Translations under genes and position numbers: made by a program
The notes under the pieces: generated by a model
The model's input: the letters and a program-made list of their open reading frames with translations, nothing else
Told to the model about the DNA's origin: nothing
Databases searched by the model: none
Origin: Gordionus sp. m RMFG-2023
Lineage: Eukaryota; Nematomorpha; Gordioida; Chordodea; Parachordodidae
DNA length: 64,000 bases
NCBI RefSeq assembly: GCF_954871325.1
Contig: NC_088775.1
Span: 51,003,561 to 51,067,560 of the forward strand
Direction of reading: 5' to 3'
Shown: positions 13,860 to 28,800 of the stretch, piece after piece
How the letters are laid out: each line of letters opens with the position of its first letter
How positions within the stretch are numbered: position 1 is the stretch's first letter

Positions 13860-16800
13860 TAAATTTAAGATGTTAGCCTTTTCCCTTCTAACATTTTCGC
13901 GACAAAAATATTATTTTTTGAACCGGAAACGTAAAAAAATACATCTAAGCATAATTGGATAGGAAATTTAATTCTGAGTTCAATGATATTAAAATACTTA
14001 AAATTGCGTTTAAGATGTTAGCCTTTTCATTTCGAACGTTTTTACTACAAAAAAATTTTTTTAATTTATTTTTTGAACCGATAACGTAAAAAATTACATC
14101 AACGCATAATTGGATAGGAAATTTAATTCTGAGTTCAATGATATAAAAAATTTTAAATTAAATTTAAGATTTTAGCCTTTTCCCTTCGAACATTTTCGCG
14201 ACAAAAATAATATTTTTTGAACCGAAAACGTAAAAAAATACATCTAAGCATAATTGGATAGAAAATTTAATTCTGAGTTCAATGATATAAAAATACTTAA
14301 AATTGCTCTTCCCTTCGAACGTTTTTACCACAAAAAAATTTTTTAAATTTATTTTTTGAACCGATAACGTAAAAAATTCCATCAAAGCATATTTAGATAG
14401 GAAATTTAATTCTGAGGTCAATGATATAAAAATTTTTTAAATTAAATTTAAGATGTTAGCCTTTTCCTTTCGAACATTTTCGCGACAAAAATATTATTTT
14501 TTGAACCGGAAACGTAAAAAAATACATCTAAGTATAATTGGATAGAAAATTTAATTCTGAGTTCAATGATATAAAAATACTTAAAATTGCGTTTAAGATG
14601 TTAGCCTTTTCTCTTCGAACGTTTTTACCACAAAAATGTTTTTAATATTTATTTTTTAAACCGATAACGTAAAATATTACATCAAAGCATATTTAGATAG
14701 AAAATTTAATTCTGAGTTCAATGATATAAAAATTTTTAAAATTAAATTCAAGATGTTAGCCTTTTCCCTCCGAACATTTTCGCGACAAAAAAATTATTTT
14801 TTGAACCGATAACGTAAAAAATTACATCAAAGCATATTTAGATAGGAAATTTAATTCTGAGTTCAATGATATAAAAATACTTAAAATTGCGTTTAAGATG
14901 TTAGCCTTTTCTCTTTGAACGTTTTTAATACAAAAATGTTTTTAATATTTATTTTTTAAACCGATAACGTTAAAAATTACATCAAAGCATATTTAGATAG
15001 GAAATTTAATTCTGAGTTCAATGATATAAAAATTTTTAAAATTAAATTTAAGATGTTAGCCTTTTCCCTTCGAACATTTTCGCGACAAAAATATTATGAA
15101 CCGGAAACGTAAAAAAATACATCTAAGCATAATTGGATAGGAAATTTAATTCTGAGTTCAATGATATAAAAATTTTTAAAATTAAATTTAAGATGTTAGC
15201 CTTTTCCCTTCGAACATTTTCGCGACAAAAATATTATTTTTTGAACCGGAAACGTAAAAAAATACATCTAAGCATAATTGGATAGGAAATTTAATTCTGA
15301 GTTCAATGATATTAAAATACTTAAAATTGCGTTTAAGATGTTAGCCTTTTCTCTTCGAACGTTTTTAGTACAAAAATGTTTTTAATATTTATTTTTTAAA
15401 CCGATAACGTTAAAAATTATATCAAAGCATATTTAGATAGGAAATTTAATTCTGAGTTCAATGATATAAAAATACTTAAAATTGCGTTTAAGATGTTAGC
15501 CTTTTCCCTTCGAACGTTTTTACCACAAAAAAATTTTTTTAATTTATTTTTTGAACCGATAACGTTAAAAATTACATCAAAGCATATTTAGATAGGAAAT
15601 TTAATTCTGAGTTCAATGATATAAAAAATTTTAAAATTAAATTTAAGATGTTAGCCTTTTCCCTCCGAACATTTTCGCGACAAAAATATTATTTTTTGAA
15701 CCGGAAACGTAAAAAAATACATCTAAGCATAATTGGATAGGAAATTTAATTCTGAGTTCAATGGTATAAAAATACTTAAAATTGCGTTTAAGATGTTAGC
15801 TTTTCCCTTCGAACGTTTTTACCACAAAAAAGTTTTTTTAATTTATTTTTTGAACCGATAACGTAAAAAATTACATCAAAGCATATTTAGATAGGAAATT
15901 TAATTCTGAGTTCAATGATATAAAAATACTTAAAATTGCGTTTAAGATGTTAGCCTTTTCTCTTCGAACGTTTTTAATACAAAAATGTTTTTAATATTTA
16001 TTTTTTAAACCGATAACGTTAAAAATTACATTAAAGCATATTTAGATAGGAAATTTAATTCTGAGTTCAATAATATAAAAATTTTTAAAATTAAATTTAA
16101 GATGTTAGCCTTTTCCCTTCTAACATTTTCGCGACAAAAATATTATTTTTTGAACCGGAAACGTAAAAAAATACATCTAAGCATAATTGGATAGGAAATT
16201 TAATTCTGAGTTCAATGATATTAAAATACTTAAAATTGCGTTTAAGATGTTAGCCTTTTCATTTCGAACGTTTTTACTACAAAAAAATTTTTTTAATTTA
16301 TTTTTTGAACCGATAACGTAAAAAATTACATCAACGCATAATTGGATAGGAAATTTAATTCTGAGTTCAATGATATAAAAAATTTTAAATTAAATTTAAG
16401 ATTTTAGCCTTTTCCCTTCGAACATTTTCGCGACAAAAATAATATTTTTTGAACCGAAAACGTAAAAAAATACATCTAAGCATAATTGGATAGAAAATTT
16501 AATTCTGAGTTCAATGATATAAAAATACTTAAAATTGCTATTCCCTTCGAACGTTTTTACCACAAAAAAATTTTTTTAATTTATTTTTTGAACCGATAAC
16601 GTAAAAAATTCCATCAAAGCATATTTAGATAGGAAATTTAATTCTGAGGTCAATGATATAAAAATTTTTTAAATTAAATTTAAGATGTTAGCCTTTTCCC
16701 TTCGAACATTTTCGCGACAAAAATATTATTTTTTGAACCGGAAACGTAAAAAAATACATCTAAGTATAATTGGATAGAAAATTTAATTCTGAGTTCAATG

Positions 16801-19800
16801 ATATAAAAATACTTAAAATTGCGTTTAAGATGTTAGCCTTTTCTCTTCGAACGTTTTTACCACAAAAATGTTTTTAATATTTATTTTTTAAACCGATAAC
16901 GTAAAATATTACATCAAAGCATATTTAGATAGAAAATTTAATTCTGAGTTCAATGATATAAAAATTTTTAAAATTAAATTCAAGATGTTAGCCTTTTCCC
17001 TCCGAACATTTTCGCGACAAAAAAATTATTTTTTGAACCGATAACGTAAAAAATTACATCAAAGCATATTTAGATAGGAAATTTAATTCTGAGTTCAATG
17101 ATATAAAAATACTTAAAATTGCGTTTAAGATGTTAGCCTTTTCTCTTCGAACGTTTTTAATACAAAAATGTTTTTAATATTTATTTTTTAAACCGATAAC
17201 GTTAAAAATTACATCAAAGCATATTTAGATAGGAAATTTAATTCTGAGTTCAATGATATAAAAATTTTTAAAATTAAATTTAAGATGTTAGCCTTTTCCC
17301 TTCGAACATTTTCGCGACAAAAATATTATGAACCGGAAACGTAAAAAAATACATCTAAGCATAATTGGATAGGAAATTTAATTCTGAGTTCAATGATATA
17401 AAAATTTTTAAAATTAAATTTAAGATGTTAGCCTTTTCCCTTCGAACATTTTCGCGACAAAAATATTATTTTTTGAACCGGAAACGTAAAAAAATACATC
17501 TAAGCATAATTGGATAGGAAATTTAATTCTGAGTTCAATGATATTAAAATACTTAAAATTGCGTTTAAGATGTTAGCCTTTTCCCTTCGAACGTTTTTAC
17601 CACAAAAAAATTTTTTTAATTTATTTTTTGAACCGATAACGTAAAAAATTACATCAAAGCATATTTAGATAGGAAATTTAATTCTGAGTTCAATGATATA
17701 AAAATACTTAAAATTGCGTTTAAGATGTTAGCCTTTTCTCTTCGATCGTTTTTAATACAAAAATATTATTTTTTGAACCGGAAACGTTAAAAATTACATC
17801 AAAGCATATTTAGATAGGAAATTTAATTCTGAGTTCAATGATATAAAAAATTTTAAAATTAAATTTAAGATGTTAGCCTTTTCCCTCCGAACATTTTCGC
17901 GACAAAAATATTATTTTTTGAACCGGAAACGTAAAAAAATACATCTAAGCATAATTGGATAGAAAATTTAATTCTGAGATCAATGATATAAAAATTTTTA
18001 AAATTAAATTTAAGATGTTAGCCTTTTCCCTTCGAACATTTACGCGAAAAAAATATTATTTTTTGAACCGGAAACGTAAAAAATTACATCTAAGCATAAT
18101 TGGATAGGAAATTTAAAAATGAGTTCAATGATATAAAAATATTTAAAATTGCGTTTAAGATGTTAGCCTTTTCCCTTCCAACATTTTTACTACAAAAAAA
18201 TTTTTTTAATTTATTTTTTGAACCGATAACGTAAAAAATTACATCAACGCATAATTGGATAGAAAATTTAATTCTGAGTTCAATGATATAAAAATTATCA
18301 AAATTATATTTAAGATGTTAGCCTTTTCCCTTCGAACATTTTCGCGACAAAAATAATATTTTTTGAACCGGAAACGTAAAAAAATACATCTAAGCATAAT
18401 TGGATAGAAAATTTAATTCTGAGTTCAATGATATAAAAATACTTAAAATTGCGTTTAAGATGTTAGCCTTTTCTCTTCGAACGTTTTTAGTACAAAAATG
18501 TTTTTAATATTTATTTTTTAAACCGATAACGTTAAAAATTACATCAAAGCATATTTAGATAGGAAATTTAATTCTGAGTTCAATGATATAAAAATACTTA
18601 AAATTGCGTTTAAGATGTTAGCCTTTTCCCTTCGAACGTTTTTACCACAAAAAAATTTTTTAATTTATTTTTTGAACCGATAACGTTAAAAATTACATCA
18701 AAGCATATTTAGATAGGAAATTTAATTCTGAGTTCAATGATATAAAAATTTTTAAAATTAAATTTAAGATGTTAGCCTTTTCCCTCCGAACATTTTCGCG
18801 ACAAAAATATTATTTTTTGAACCGGAAACGTAAAAAAATACATCTAAGCATAATTGGATAGGAAATTTAATTCTGAGTTTAATGGTATAAAAATACTTAA
18901 AATTGCGTTTAAGATGTTAGCTTTTCCCTTCGAACGTTTTTACCACAAAAAAGTTTTTTTAATTTATTTTTTGAACCGATAACGTAAAAAATTACATCAA
19001 AGCATATTTAGATAGGAAATTTAATTCTGAGTTCAATGATATAAAAATACTTAAAATTGCGTTTAAGATGTTAGCCTTTTCTCTTCGAACGTTTTTAATA
19101 CAAAAATGTTTTTAATATTTATTTTTTAAACCGATAACGTTAAAAATTACATCAAAGCATATTTAGATAGGAAATTTAATTCTGAGTTCAATAATATAAA
19201 AATTTTTAAAATTAAATTTAAGATGTTAGCCTTTTCCCTTCTAACATTTTCGCGACAAAAATATTATTTTTTGAACCGGAAACGTAAAAAAATACATCTA
19301 AGCATAATTGGATAGGAAATTTAATTCTGAGTTCAATGATATTAAAATACTTAAAATTGCGTTTAAGATGTTAGCCTTTTCATTTCGAACGTTTTTACTA
19401 TAAAAAAATTTTTTTAATTTATTTTTTGAACCGATAACGTAAAAAATTACATCAACGCATAATTGGATAGGAAATTTAATTCTGAGTTCAATGATATAAA
19501 AAATTTTAAATTAAATTTAAGATTTTAGCCTTTTCCCTTCGAACATTTTCGCGACAAAAATAATATTTTTTGAACCGAAAACGTAAAAAAATACATCTAA
19601 GCATAATTGGATAGAAAATTTAATTCTGAGTTCAATGATATAAAAATACTTAAAATTGCTCTTCCCTTCGAACGTTTTTACCACAAAAAAATTTTTTAAA
19701 TTTATTTTTTGAACCGATAACGTAAAAAATTCCATCAAAGCATATTTAGATAGGAAATTTAATTCTGAGGTCAATGATATAAAAATTTTTTAAATTAAAT

Positions 19801-22800
19801 TTAAGATGTTAGCCTTTTCCCTTCGAACATTTTCGCGACAAAAATATTATTTTTTGAACCGGAAACGTAAAAAAATACATCTAAGTATAATTGGATAGAA
19901 AATTTAATTCTGAGTTCAATGATATAAAAATACTTAAAATTGCGTTTAAGATGTTAGCCTTTTCTCTTCGAACGTTTTTAATACAAAAATGTTTTTAATA
20001 TTTATTTTTTAAACCGATAACGTTAAAAATTACATCAAAGCATATTTAGATAGGAAATTTAATTCTGAGTTCAATGATATAAAAATTTTTAAAATTAAAT
20101 TTAAGATGTTAGCCTTTTCCCTTCGAACATTTTCGCGACAAAAATATTATGAACCGGAAACGTAAAAAAATACATCTAAGCATAATTGGATAGGAAATTT
20201 AATTCTGAGTTCAATGATATAAAAATTTTTAAAATTAAATTTAAGATGTTAGCCTTTTCCCTTCGAACATTTTCGCGACAAAAATATTATTTTTTGAACC
20301 GGAAACGTAAAAAAATACATCTAAGCATAATTGGATAGGAAATTTAATTCTGAGTTCAATGATATTAAAATACTTAAAATTGCGTTTAAGATGTTAGCCT
20401 TTTCCCTTCGAACGTTTTTACCACAAAAAAATTTTTTTAATTTATTTTTTGAACCGATAACGTAAAAAATTACATCAAAGCATATTTAGATAGGAAATTT
20501 AATTCTGAGTTCAATGATATAAAAATACTTAAAATTGCGTTTAAGATGTTAGCCTTTTCTCTTCGATCGTTTTTAATACAAAAATATTATTTTTTGAACC
20601 GGAAACGTTAAAAATTACATCAAAGCATATTTAGATAGGAAATTTAATTCTGAGTTCAATGATATAAAAAATTTTAAAATTAAATTTAAGATGTTAGCCT
20701 TTTCCCTCCGAACATTTTCGCGACAAAAATATTATTTTTTGAACCGGAAACGTAAAAAAATACATCTAAGCATAATTGGATAGAAAATTTAATTCTGAGA
20801 TCAATGATATAAAAATTTTTAAAATTAAATTTAAGATGTTAGCCTTTTCCCTTCGAACATTTACGCGAAAAAAATATTATTTTTTGAACCGGAAACGTAA
20901 AAAATTACATCTAAGCATAATTGGATAGGAAATTTAAAAATGAGTTCAATGATATAAAAATACTTAAAATTGCGTTTAAGATGTTAGCCTTTTCCCTTCC
21001 AACGTTTTTACTACAAAAATGTTTTTAATATTTATTTTTTAAACCGATAACGTTAAAAATTACATCAAAGCATATTTAGATAGGAAATTTAATTCTGAGT
21101 TCAATAATATAAAAATTTTTAAAATTAAATTTAAGATGTTAGCCTTTTCCCTTCTAACATTTTCGCGACAAAAATATTATTTTTTGAACCGGAAACGTAA
21201 AAAAATACATCTAAGCATAATTGGATAGGAAATTTAATTCTGAGTTCAATGATATTAAAATACTTAAAATTGCGTTTAAGATGTTAGCCTTTTCATTTCG
21301 AACGTTTTTACTACAAAAAAATTTTTTTAATTTATTTTTTGAACCGATAACGTAAAAAATTACATCAACGCATAATTGGATAGGAAATTTAATTCTGAGT
21401 TCAATGATATAAAAAATTTTTAATTAAATTTAAGATTTTAGCCTTTTCCCTTCGAACATTTTCGCGACAAAAATAATATTTTTTGAACCGAAAACGTAAA
21501 AAAATACATCTAAGCATAATTGGATAGAAAATTTAATTCTGAGTTCAATGATATAAAAATACTTAAAATTGCTCTTCCCTTCGAACGTTTTTACCACAAA
21601 AAAATTTTTTTAATTTATTTTTTGAACCGATAACGTAAAAAATTCCATCAAAGCATATTTAGATAGGAAATTTAATTCTGAGGTCAATGATATAAAAATT
21701 TTTTAAATTAAATTTAAGATGTTAGCCTTTTCCCTTCGAACATTTTCGCGACAAAAATATTATTTTTTGAACCGGAAACGTAAAAAAATACATCTAAGTA
21801 TAATTGGATAGAAAATTTAATTCTGAGTTCAATGATATAAAAATACTTAAAATTGCGTTTAAGATGTTAGCCTTTTCTCTTCGAACGTTTTTACCACAAA
21901 AATGTTTTTAATATTTATTTTTTAAACCGATAACGTTAAAAATTACATCAAAGCATATTTAGATAGGAAATTTAATTCTGAGTTCAATGATATAAAAATT
22001 TTTAAAATTAAATTTAAGATGTTAGCCTTTTCCCTTCGAACATTTTCGCGACAAAAATATTATGAACCGGAAACGTAAAAAATTCCATCAAAGCATATTT
22101 AGATAGGAAATTTAATTCTGAGGTCAATGATATAAAAATTTTTTAAATTAAATTTAAGATGTTAGCCTTTTCCCTCCGAACATTTTCGCGACAAAAAAAT
22201 TATTTTTTGAACCGATAACGTAAAAAATTACATCAAAGCATATTTAGATAGGAAATTTAATTCTGAGTTCAATGATATATAAAATACTTAAAATTGCGTT
22301 TAAGATGTTAGCCTTTTCTCTTCGAACGTTTTTAATACAAAAATGTTTTTAATATTTATTTTTTAAACCGATAACGTTAAAAATTACATCAAAGCATATT
22401 TAGATAGGAAATTTAATTCTGAGTTCAATGATATAAAAATTTTTAAAATTAAATTTAAGATGTTAGCCTTTTCCCTTCGAACATTTTCGCGACAAAAATA
22501 TTATGAACCGGAAACGTAAAAAAATACATCTAAGCATAATTGGATAGGAAATTTAATTCTGAGTTCAATGATATAAAAATTTTTAAAATTAAATTTAAGA
22601 TGTTAGCCTTTTCCCTTCGAACATTTTCGCGACAAAAATATTATTTTTTGAACCGGAAACGTAAAAAAATACATCTAAGCATAATTGGATAGGAAATTTA
22701 ATTCTGAGTTCAATGATATTAAAATACTTAAAATTGCGTTTAAGATGTTAGCCTTTTCCCTTCGAACGTTTTTACCACAAAAAAATTTTTTTAATTTATT

Positions 22801-25800
22801 TTTTGAACCGATAACGTAAAAAATTACATCAAAGCATATTTAGATAGGAAATTTAATTCTGAGTTCAATGATATAAAAATACTTAAAATTGCGTTTAAGA
22901 TGTTAGCCTTTTCTCTTCGATCGTTTTTAATACAAAAATATTATTTTTTGAACCGGAAACGTTAAAAATTACATCAAAGCATATTTAGATAGGAAATTTA
23001 ATTCTGAGTTCAATGATATAAAAAATTTTAAAATTAAATTTAAGATGTTAGCCTTTTCCCTCCGAACATTTTCGCGACAAAAATATTATTTTTTGAACCG
23101 GAAACGTAAAAAATTACATCTAAGCATAATTGGATAGGAAATTTAAAAATGAGTTCAATGATATAAAAATACTTAAAATTGCGTTTAAGATGTTAGCCTT
23201 TTCCCTTCCAACGTTTTTACTACAAAAATGTTTTTAATATTTATTTTTTAAACCGATAACGTTAAAAATTACATCAAAGCATATTTAGATAGGAAATTTA
23301 ATTCTGAGTTCAATAATATAAAAATTTTTAAAATTAAATTTAAGATGTTAGCCTTTTCCCTTCTAACATTTTCGCGACAAAAATATTATTTTTTGAACCG
23401 GAAACGTAAAAAAATACATCTAAGCATAATTGGATAGGAAATTTAATTCTGAGTTCAATGATATTAAAATACTTAAAATTGCGTTTAAGATGTTAGCCTT
23501 TTCATTTCGAACGTTTTTACTACAAAAAAATTTTTTTAATTTATTTTTTGAACCGATAACGTAAAAAATTACATCAACGCATAATTGGATAGGAAATTTA
23601 ATTCTGAGTTCAATGATATAAAAAATTTTAAATTAAATTTAAGATTTTAGCCTTTTCCCTTCGAACATTTTCGCGACAAAAATAATATTTTTTGAACCGA
23701 AAACGTAAAAAAATACATCTAAGCATAATTGGATAGAAAATTTAATTCTGAGTTCAATGATATAAAAATACTTAAAATTGCTCTTCCCTTCGAACGTTTT
23801 TACCACAAAAAAATTTTTTTAATTTATTTTTTGAACCGATAACGTAAAAAATTCCATCAAAGCATATTTAGATAGGAAATTTAATTCTGAGGTCAATGAT
23901 ATAAAAATTTTTTAAATTAAATTTAAGATGTTAGCCTTTTCCCTTCGAACATTTTCGCGACAAAAATATTATTTTTTGAACCGGAAACGTAAAAAAATAC
24001 ATCTAAGTATAATTGGATAGAAAATTTAATTCTGAGTTCAATGATATAAAAATACTTAAAATTGCGTTTAAGATGTTAGCCTTTTCTCTTCGAACGTTTT
24101 TACCACAAAAATGTTTTTAATATTTATTTTTTAAACCGATAACGTTAAAAATTACATCAAAGCATATTTAGATAGGAAATTTAATTCTGAGTTCAATGAT
24201 ATAAAAATTTTTAAAATTAAATTTAAGATGTTAGCCTTTTCCCTTCGAACATTTTCGCGACAAAAATATTATGAACCGGAAACGTAAAAAATTCCATCAA
24301 AGCATATTTAGATAGGAAATTTAATTCTGAGGTCAATGATATAAAAATTTTTTAAATTAAATTTAAGATGTTAGCCTTTTCCCTCCGAACATTTTCGCGA
24401 CAAAAAAATTATTTTTTGAACCGATAACGTAAAAAATTACATCAAAGCATATTTAGATAGGAAATTTAATTCTGAGTTCAATGATATATAAATACTTAAA
24501 ATTGCGTTTAAGATGTTAGCCTTTTCTCTTCGAACGTTTTTAATACAAAAATGTTTTTAATATTTATTTTTTAAACCGATAACGTTAAAAATTACATCAA
24601 AGCATATTTAGATAGGAAATTTAATTCTGAGTTCAATGATATAAAAATTTTTAAAATTAAATTTAAGATGTTAGCCTTTTCCCTTCGAACATTTTCGCGA
24701 CAAAAATATTATGAACCGGAAACGTAAAAAAATACATCTAAGCATAATTGGATAGGAAATTTAATTCTGAGTTCAATGATATAAAAATTTTTAAAATTAA
24801 ATTTAAGATGTTAGCCTTTTCCCTTCGAACATTTTCGCGACAAAAATATTATTTTTTGAACCGGAAACGTAAAAAAATACATCTAAGCATAATTGGATAG
24901 GAAATTTAATTCTGAGTTCAATGATATTAAAATACTTAAAATTGCGTTTAAGATGTTAGCCTTTTCCCTTCGAACGTTTTTACCACAAAAAAATTTTTTT
25001 AATTTATTTTTTGAACCGATAACGTAAAAAATTACATCAAAGCATATTTAGATAGGAAATTTAATTCTGAGTTCAATGATATAAAAATACTTAAAATTGC
25101 GTTTAAGATGTTAGCCTTTTCTCTTCGATCGTTTTTAATACAAAAATATTATTTTTTGAACCGGAAACGTTAAAAATTACATCAAAGCATATTTAGATAG
25201 GAAATTTAATTCTGAGTTCAATGATATAAAAAATTTTAAAATTAAATTTAAGATGTTAGCCTTTTCCCTCCAAACATTTTCGCGACAAAAATATTATTTT
25301 TTGAACCGGAAACGTAAAAAAATACATCTAAGCATAATTGGATAGAAAATTTAATTCTGAGATCAATGATATAAAAATTTTTAAAATTAAATTTAAGATG
25401 TTAGCCTTTTCCCTTCGAACATTTACGCGAAAAAAATATTATTTTTTGAACCGGAAACGTAAAAAATTACATCTAAGCATAATTGGATAGGAAATTTAAA
25501 AATGAGTTCAATGATATAAAAATACTTAAAATTGCGTTTAAGATGTTAGCCTTTTCCCTTCCAACGTTTTTACTACAAAAATGTTTTTAATATTTATTTT
25601 TTAAACCGATAACGTTAAAAATTACATCAAAGCATATTTAGATAGGAAATTTAATTCTGAGTTCAATAATATAAAAATTTTTAAAATTAAATTTAAGATG
25701 TTAGCCTTTTCCCTTCTAACATTTTCGCGACAAAAATATTATTTTTTGAACCGGAAACGTAAAAAAATACATCTAAGCATAATTGGATAGGAAATTTAAT

Positions 25801-28800
25801 TCTGAGTTCAATGATATTAAAATACTTAAAATTGCGTTTAAGATGTTAGCCTTTTCATTTCGAACGTTTTTACTACAAAAAAATTTTTTTAATTTATTTT
25901 TTGAACCGATAACGTAAAAAATTACATCAACGCATAATTGGATAGGAAATTTAATTCTGAGTTCAATGATATAAAAAATTTTAAATTAAATTTAAGATTT
26001 TAGCCTTTTCCCTTCGAACATTTTCGCGACAAAAATAATATTTTTTGAACCGAAAACGTAAAAAAATACATCTAAGCATAATTGGATAGAAAATTTAATT
26101 CTGAGTTCAATGATATAAAAATACTTAAAATTGCTCTTCCCTTCGAACGTTTTTACCACAAAAAAATTTTTTTAATTTATTTTTTGAACCGATAACGTAA
26201 AAAATTCCATCAAAGCATATTTAGATAGGAAATTTAATTCTGAGGTCAATGATATAAAAATTTTTTAAATTAAATTTAAGATGTTAGCCTTTTCCCTTCG
26301 AACATTTTCGCGACAAAAATATTATTTTTTGAACCGGAAACGTAAAAAAATACATCTAAGTATAATTGGATAGAAAATTTAATTCTGAGTTCAATGATAT
26401 AAAAATACTTAAAATTGCGTTTAAGATGTTAGCCTTTTCTCTTCGAACGTTTTTACCACAAAAATGTTTTTAATATTTATTTTTTAAACCGATAACGTTA
26501 AAAATTACATCAAAGCATATTTAGATAGGAAATTTAATTCTGAGTTCAATGATATAAAAATTTTTAAAATTAAATTTAAGATGTTAGCCTTTTCCCTTCG
26601 AACATTTTCGCGACAAAAATATTATGAACCGGAAACGTAAAAAATTCCATCAAAGCATATTTAGATAGGAAATTTAATTCTGAGGTCAATGATATAAAAA
26701 TTTTTTAAATTAAATTTAAGATGTTAGCCTTTTCCCTCCGAACATTTGCGACAAAAAAATTATTTTTTGAACCGATAACGTAAAAAATTACATCAAAGCA
26801 TATTTAGATAGGAAATTTAATTCTGAGTTCAATGATATATAAATACTTAAAATTGCGTTTAAGATGTTAGCCTTTTCTCTTCGAACGTTTTTAATACAAA
26901 AATGTTTTTAATATTTATTTTTTAAACCGATAACGTTAAAAATTACATCAAAGCATATTTAGATAGGAAATTTAATTCTGAGTTCAATGATATAAAAATT
27001 TTTAAAATTAAATTTAAGATGTTAGCCTTTTCCCTTCGAACATTTTCGCGACAAAAATATTATGAACCGGAAACGTAAAAAAATACATCTAAGCATAATT
27101 GGATAGGAAATTTAATTCTGAGTTCAATGATATAAAAATTTTTAAAATTAAATTTAAGATGTTAGCCTTTTCCCTTCGAACATTTTCGCGACAAAAATAT
27201 TATTTTTTGAACCGGAAACGTAAAAAAATACATCTAAGCATAATTGGATAGGAAATTTAATTCTGAGTTCAATGATATTAAAATACTTAAAATTGCGTTT
27301 AAGATGTTAGCCTTTTCCCTTCGAACGTTTTTACCACAAAAAAATTTTTTTAATTTATTTTTTGAACCGATAACGTAAAAAATTACATCAAAGCATATTT
27401 AGATAGGAAATTTAATTCTGAGTTCAATGATATAAAAATACTTAAAATTGCGTTTAAGATGTTAGCCTTTTCTCTTCGATCGTTTTTAATACAAAAATAT
27501 TATTTTTTGAACCGGAAACGTTAAAAATTACATCAAAGCATATTTAGATAGGAAATTTAATTCTGAGTTCAATGATATAAAAAATTTTAAAATTAAATTT
27601 AAGATGTTAGCCTTTTCCCTCCGAACATTTTCGCGACAAAAATATTATTTTTTGAACCGGAAACGTAAAAAAATACATCTAAGCATAATTGGATAGAAAA
27701 TTTAATTCTGAGATCAATGATATAAAAATTTTTAAAATTAAATTTAAGATGTTAGCCTTTTCCCTTCGAACATTTACGCGAAAAAAATATTATTTTTTGA
27801 ACCGGAAACGTAAAAAATTACATCTAAGCATAATTGGATAGGAAATTTAAAAATGAGTTCAATGATATAAAAATACTTAAAATTGCGTTTAAGATGTTAG
27901 CCTTTTCCCTTCCAACGTTTTTACTACAAAAAAATTTTTTTAATTTATTTTTTGAACCGATAACGTAAAAAATTACATCAACGCATAATTGGATAGAAAA
28001 TTTAATTCTGAGTTCAATGATATAAAAATTTTTAAAATTATATTTAAGATGTTAGCCTTTTCCCTTCGAACATTTTCGCGACAAAAATAATATTTTTTGA
28101 ACCGGAAACGTAAAAAAATACATCTAAGCATAATTGGATAGAAAATTTAATTCTGAGTTCAATGATATAAAAATACTTAAAATTGCGTTTAAGATGTTAG
28201 CCTTTTCTCTTCGAACGTTTTTAGTACAAAAATGTTTTTAATATTTATTTTTTAAACCGATAACGTTAAAAATTACATCAAAGCATATTTAGATAGGAAA
28301 TTTAATTCTGAGTTCAATGATATAAAAATACTTAAAATTGCGTTTAAGATGTTAGCCTTTTCCCTTCGAACGTTTTTACCACAAAAAAATTTTTTTAATT
28401 TATTTTTTGAACCGATAACGTTAAAAATTACATCAAAGCATATTTAGATAGGAAATTTAATTCTGAGTTCAATGATATAAAAATTTTTAAAATTAAATTT
28501 AAGATGTTAGCCTTTTCCCTCCGAACATTTTCGCGACAAAAATATTATTTTTTGAACCGGAAACGTAAAAAAATACATCTAAGCATAATTGGATAGGAAA
28601 TTTAATTCTGAGTTCAATGGTATAAAAATACTTAAAATTGCGTTTAAGATGTTAGCTTTTCCCTTCGAACGTTTTTACCACAAAAAAGTTTTTTTAATTT
28701 ATTTTTTGAACCGATAACGTAAAAAATTACATCAAAGCATATTTAGATAGGAAATTTAATTCTGAGTTCAATAATATAAAAATTTTTAAAATTAAATTTA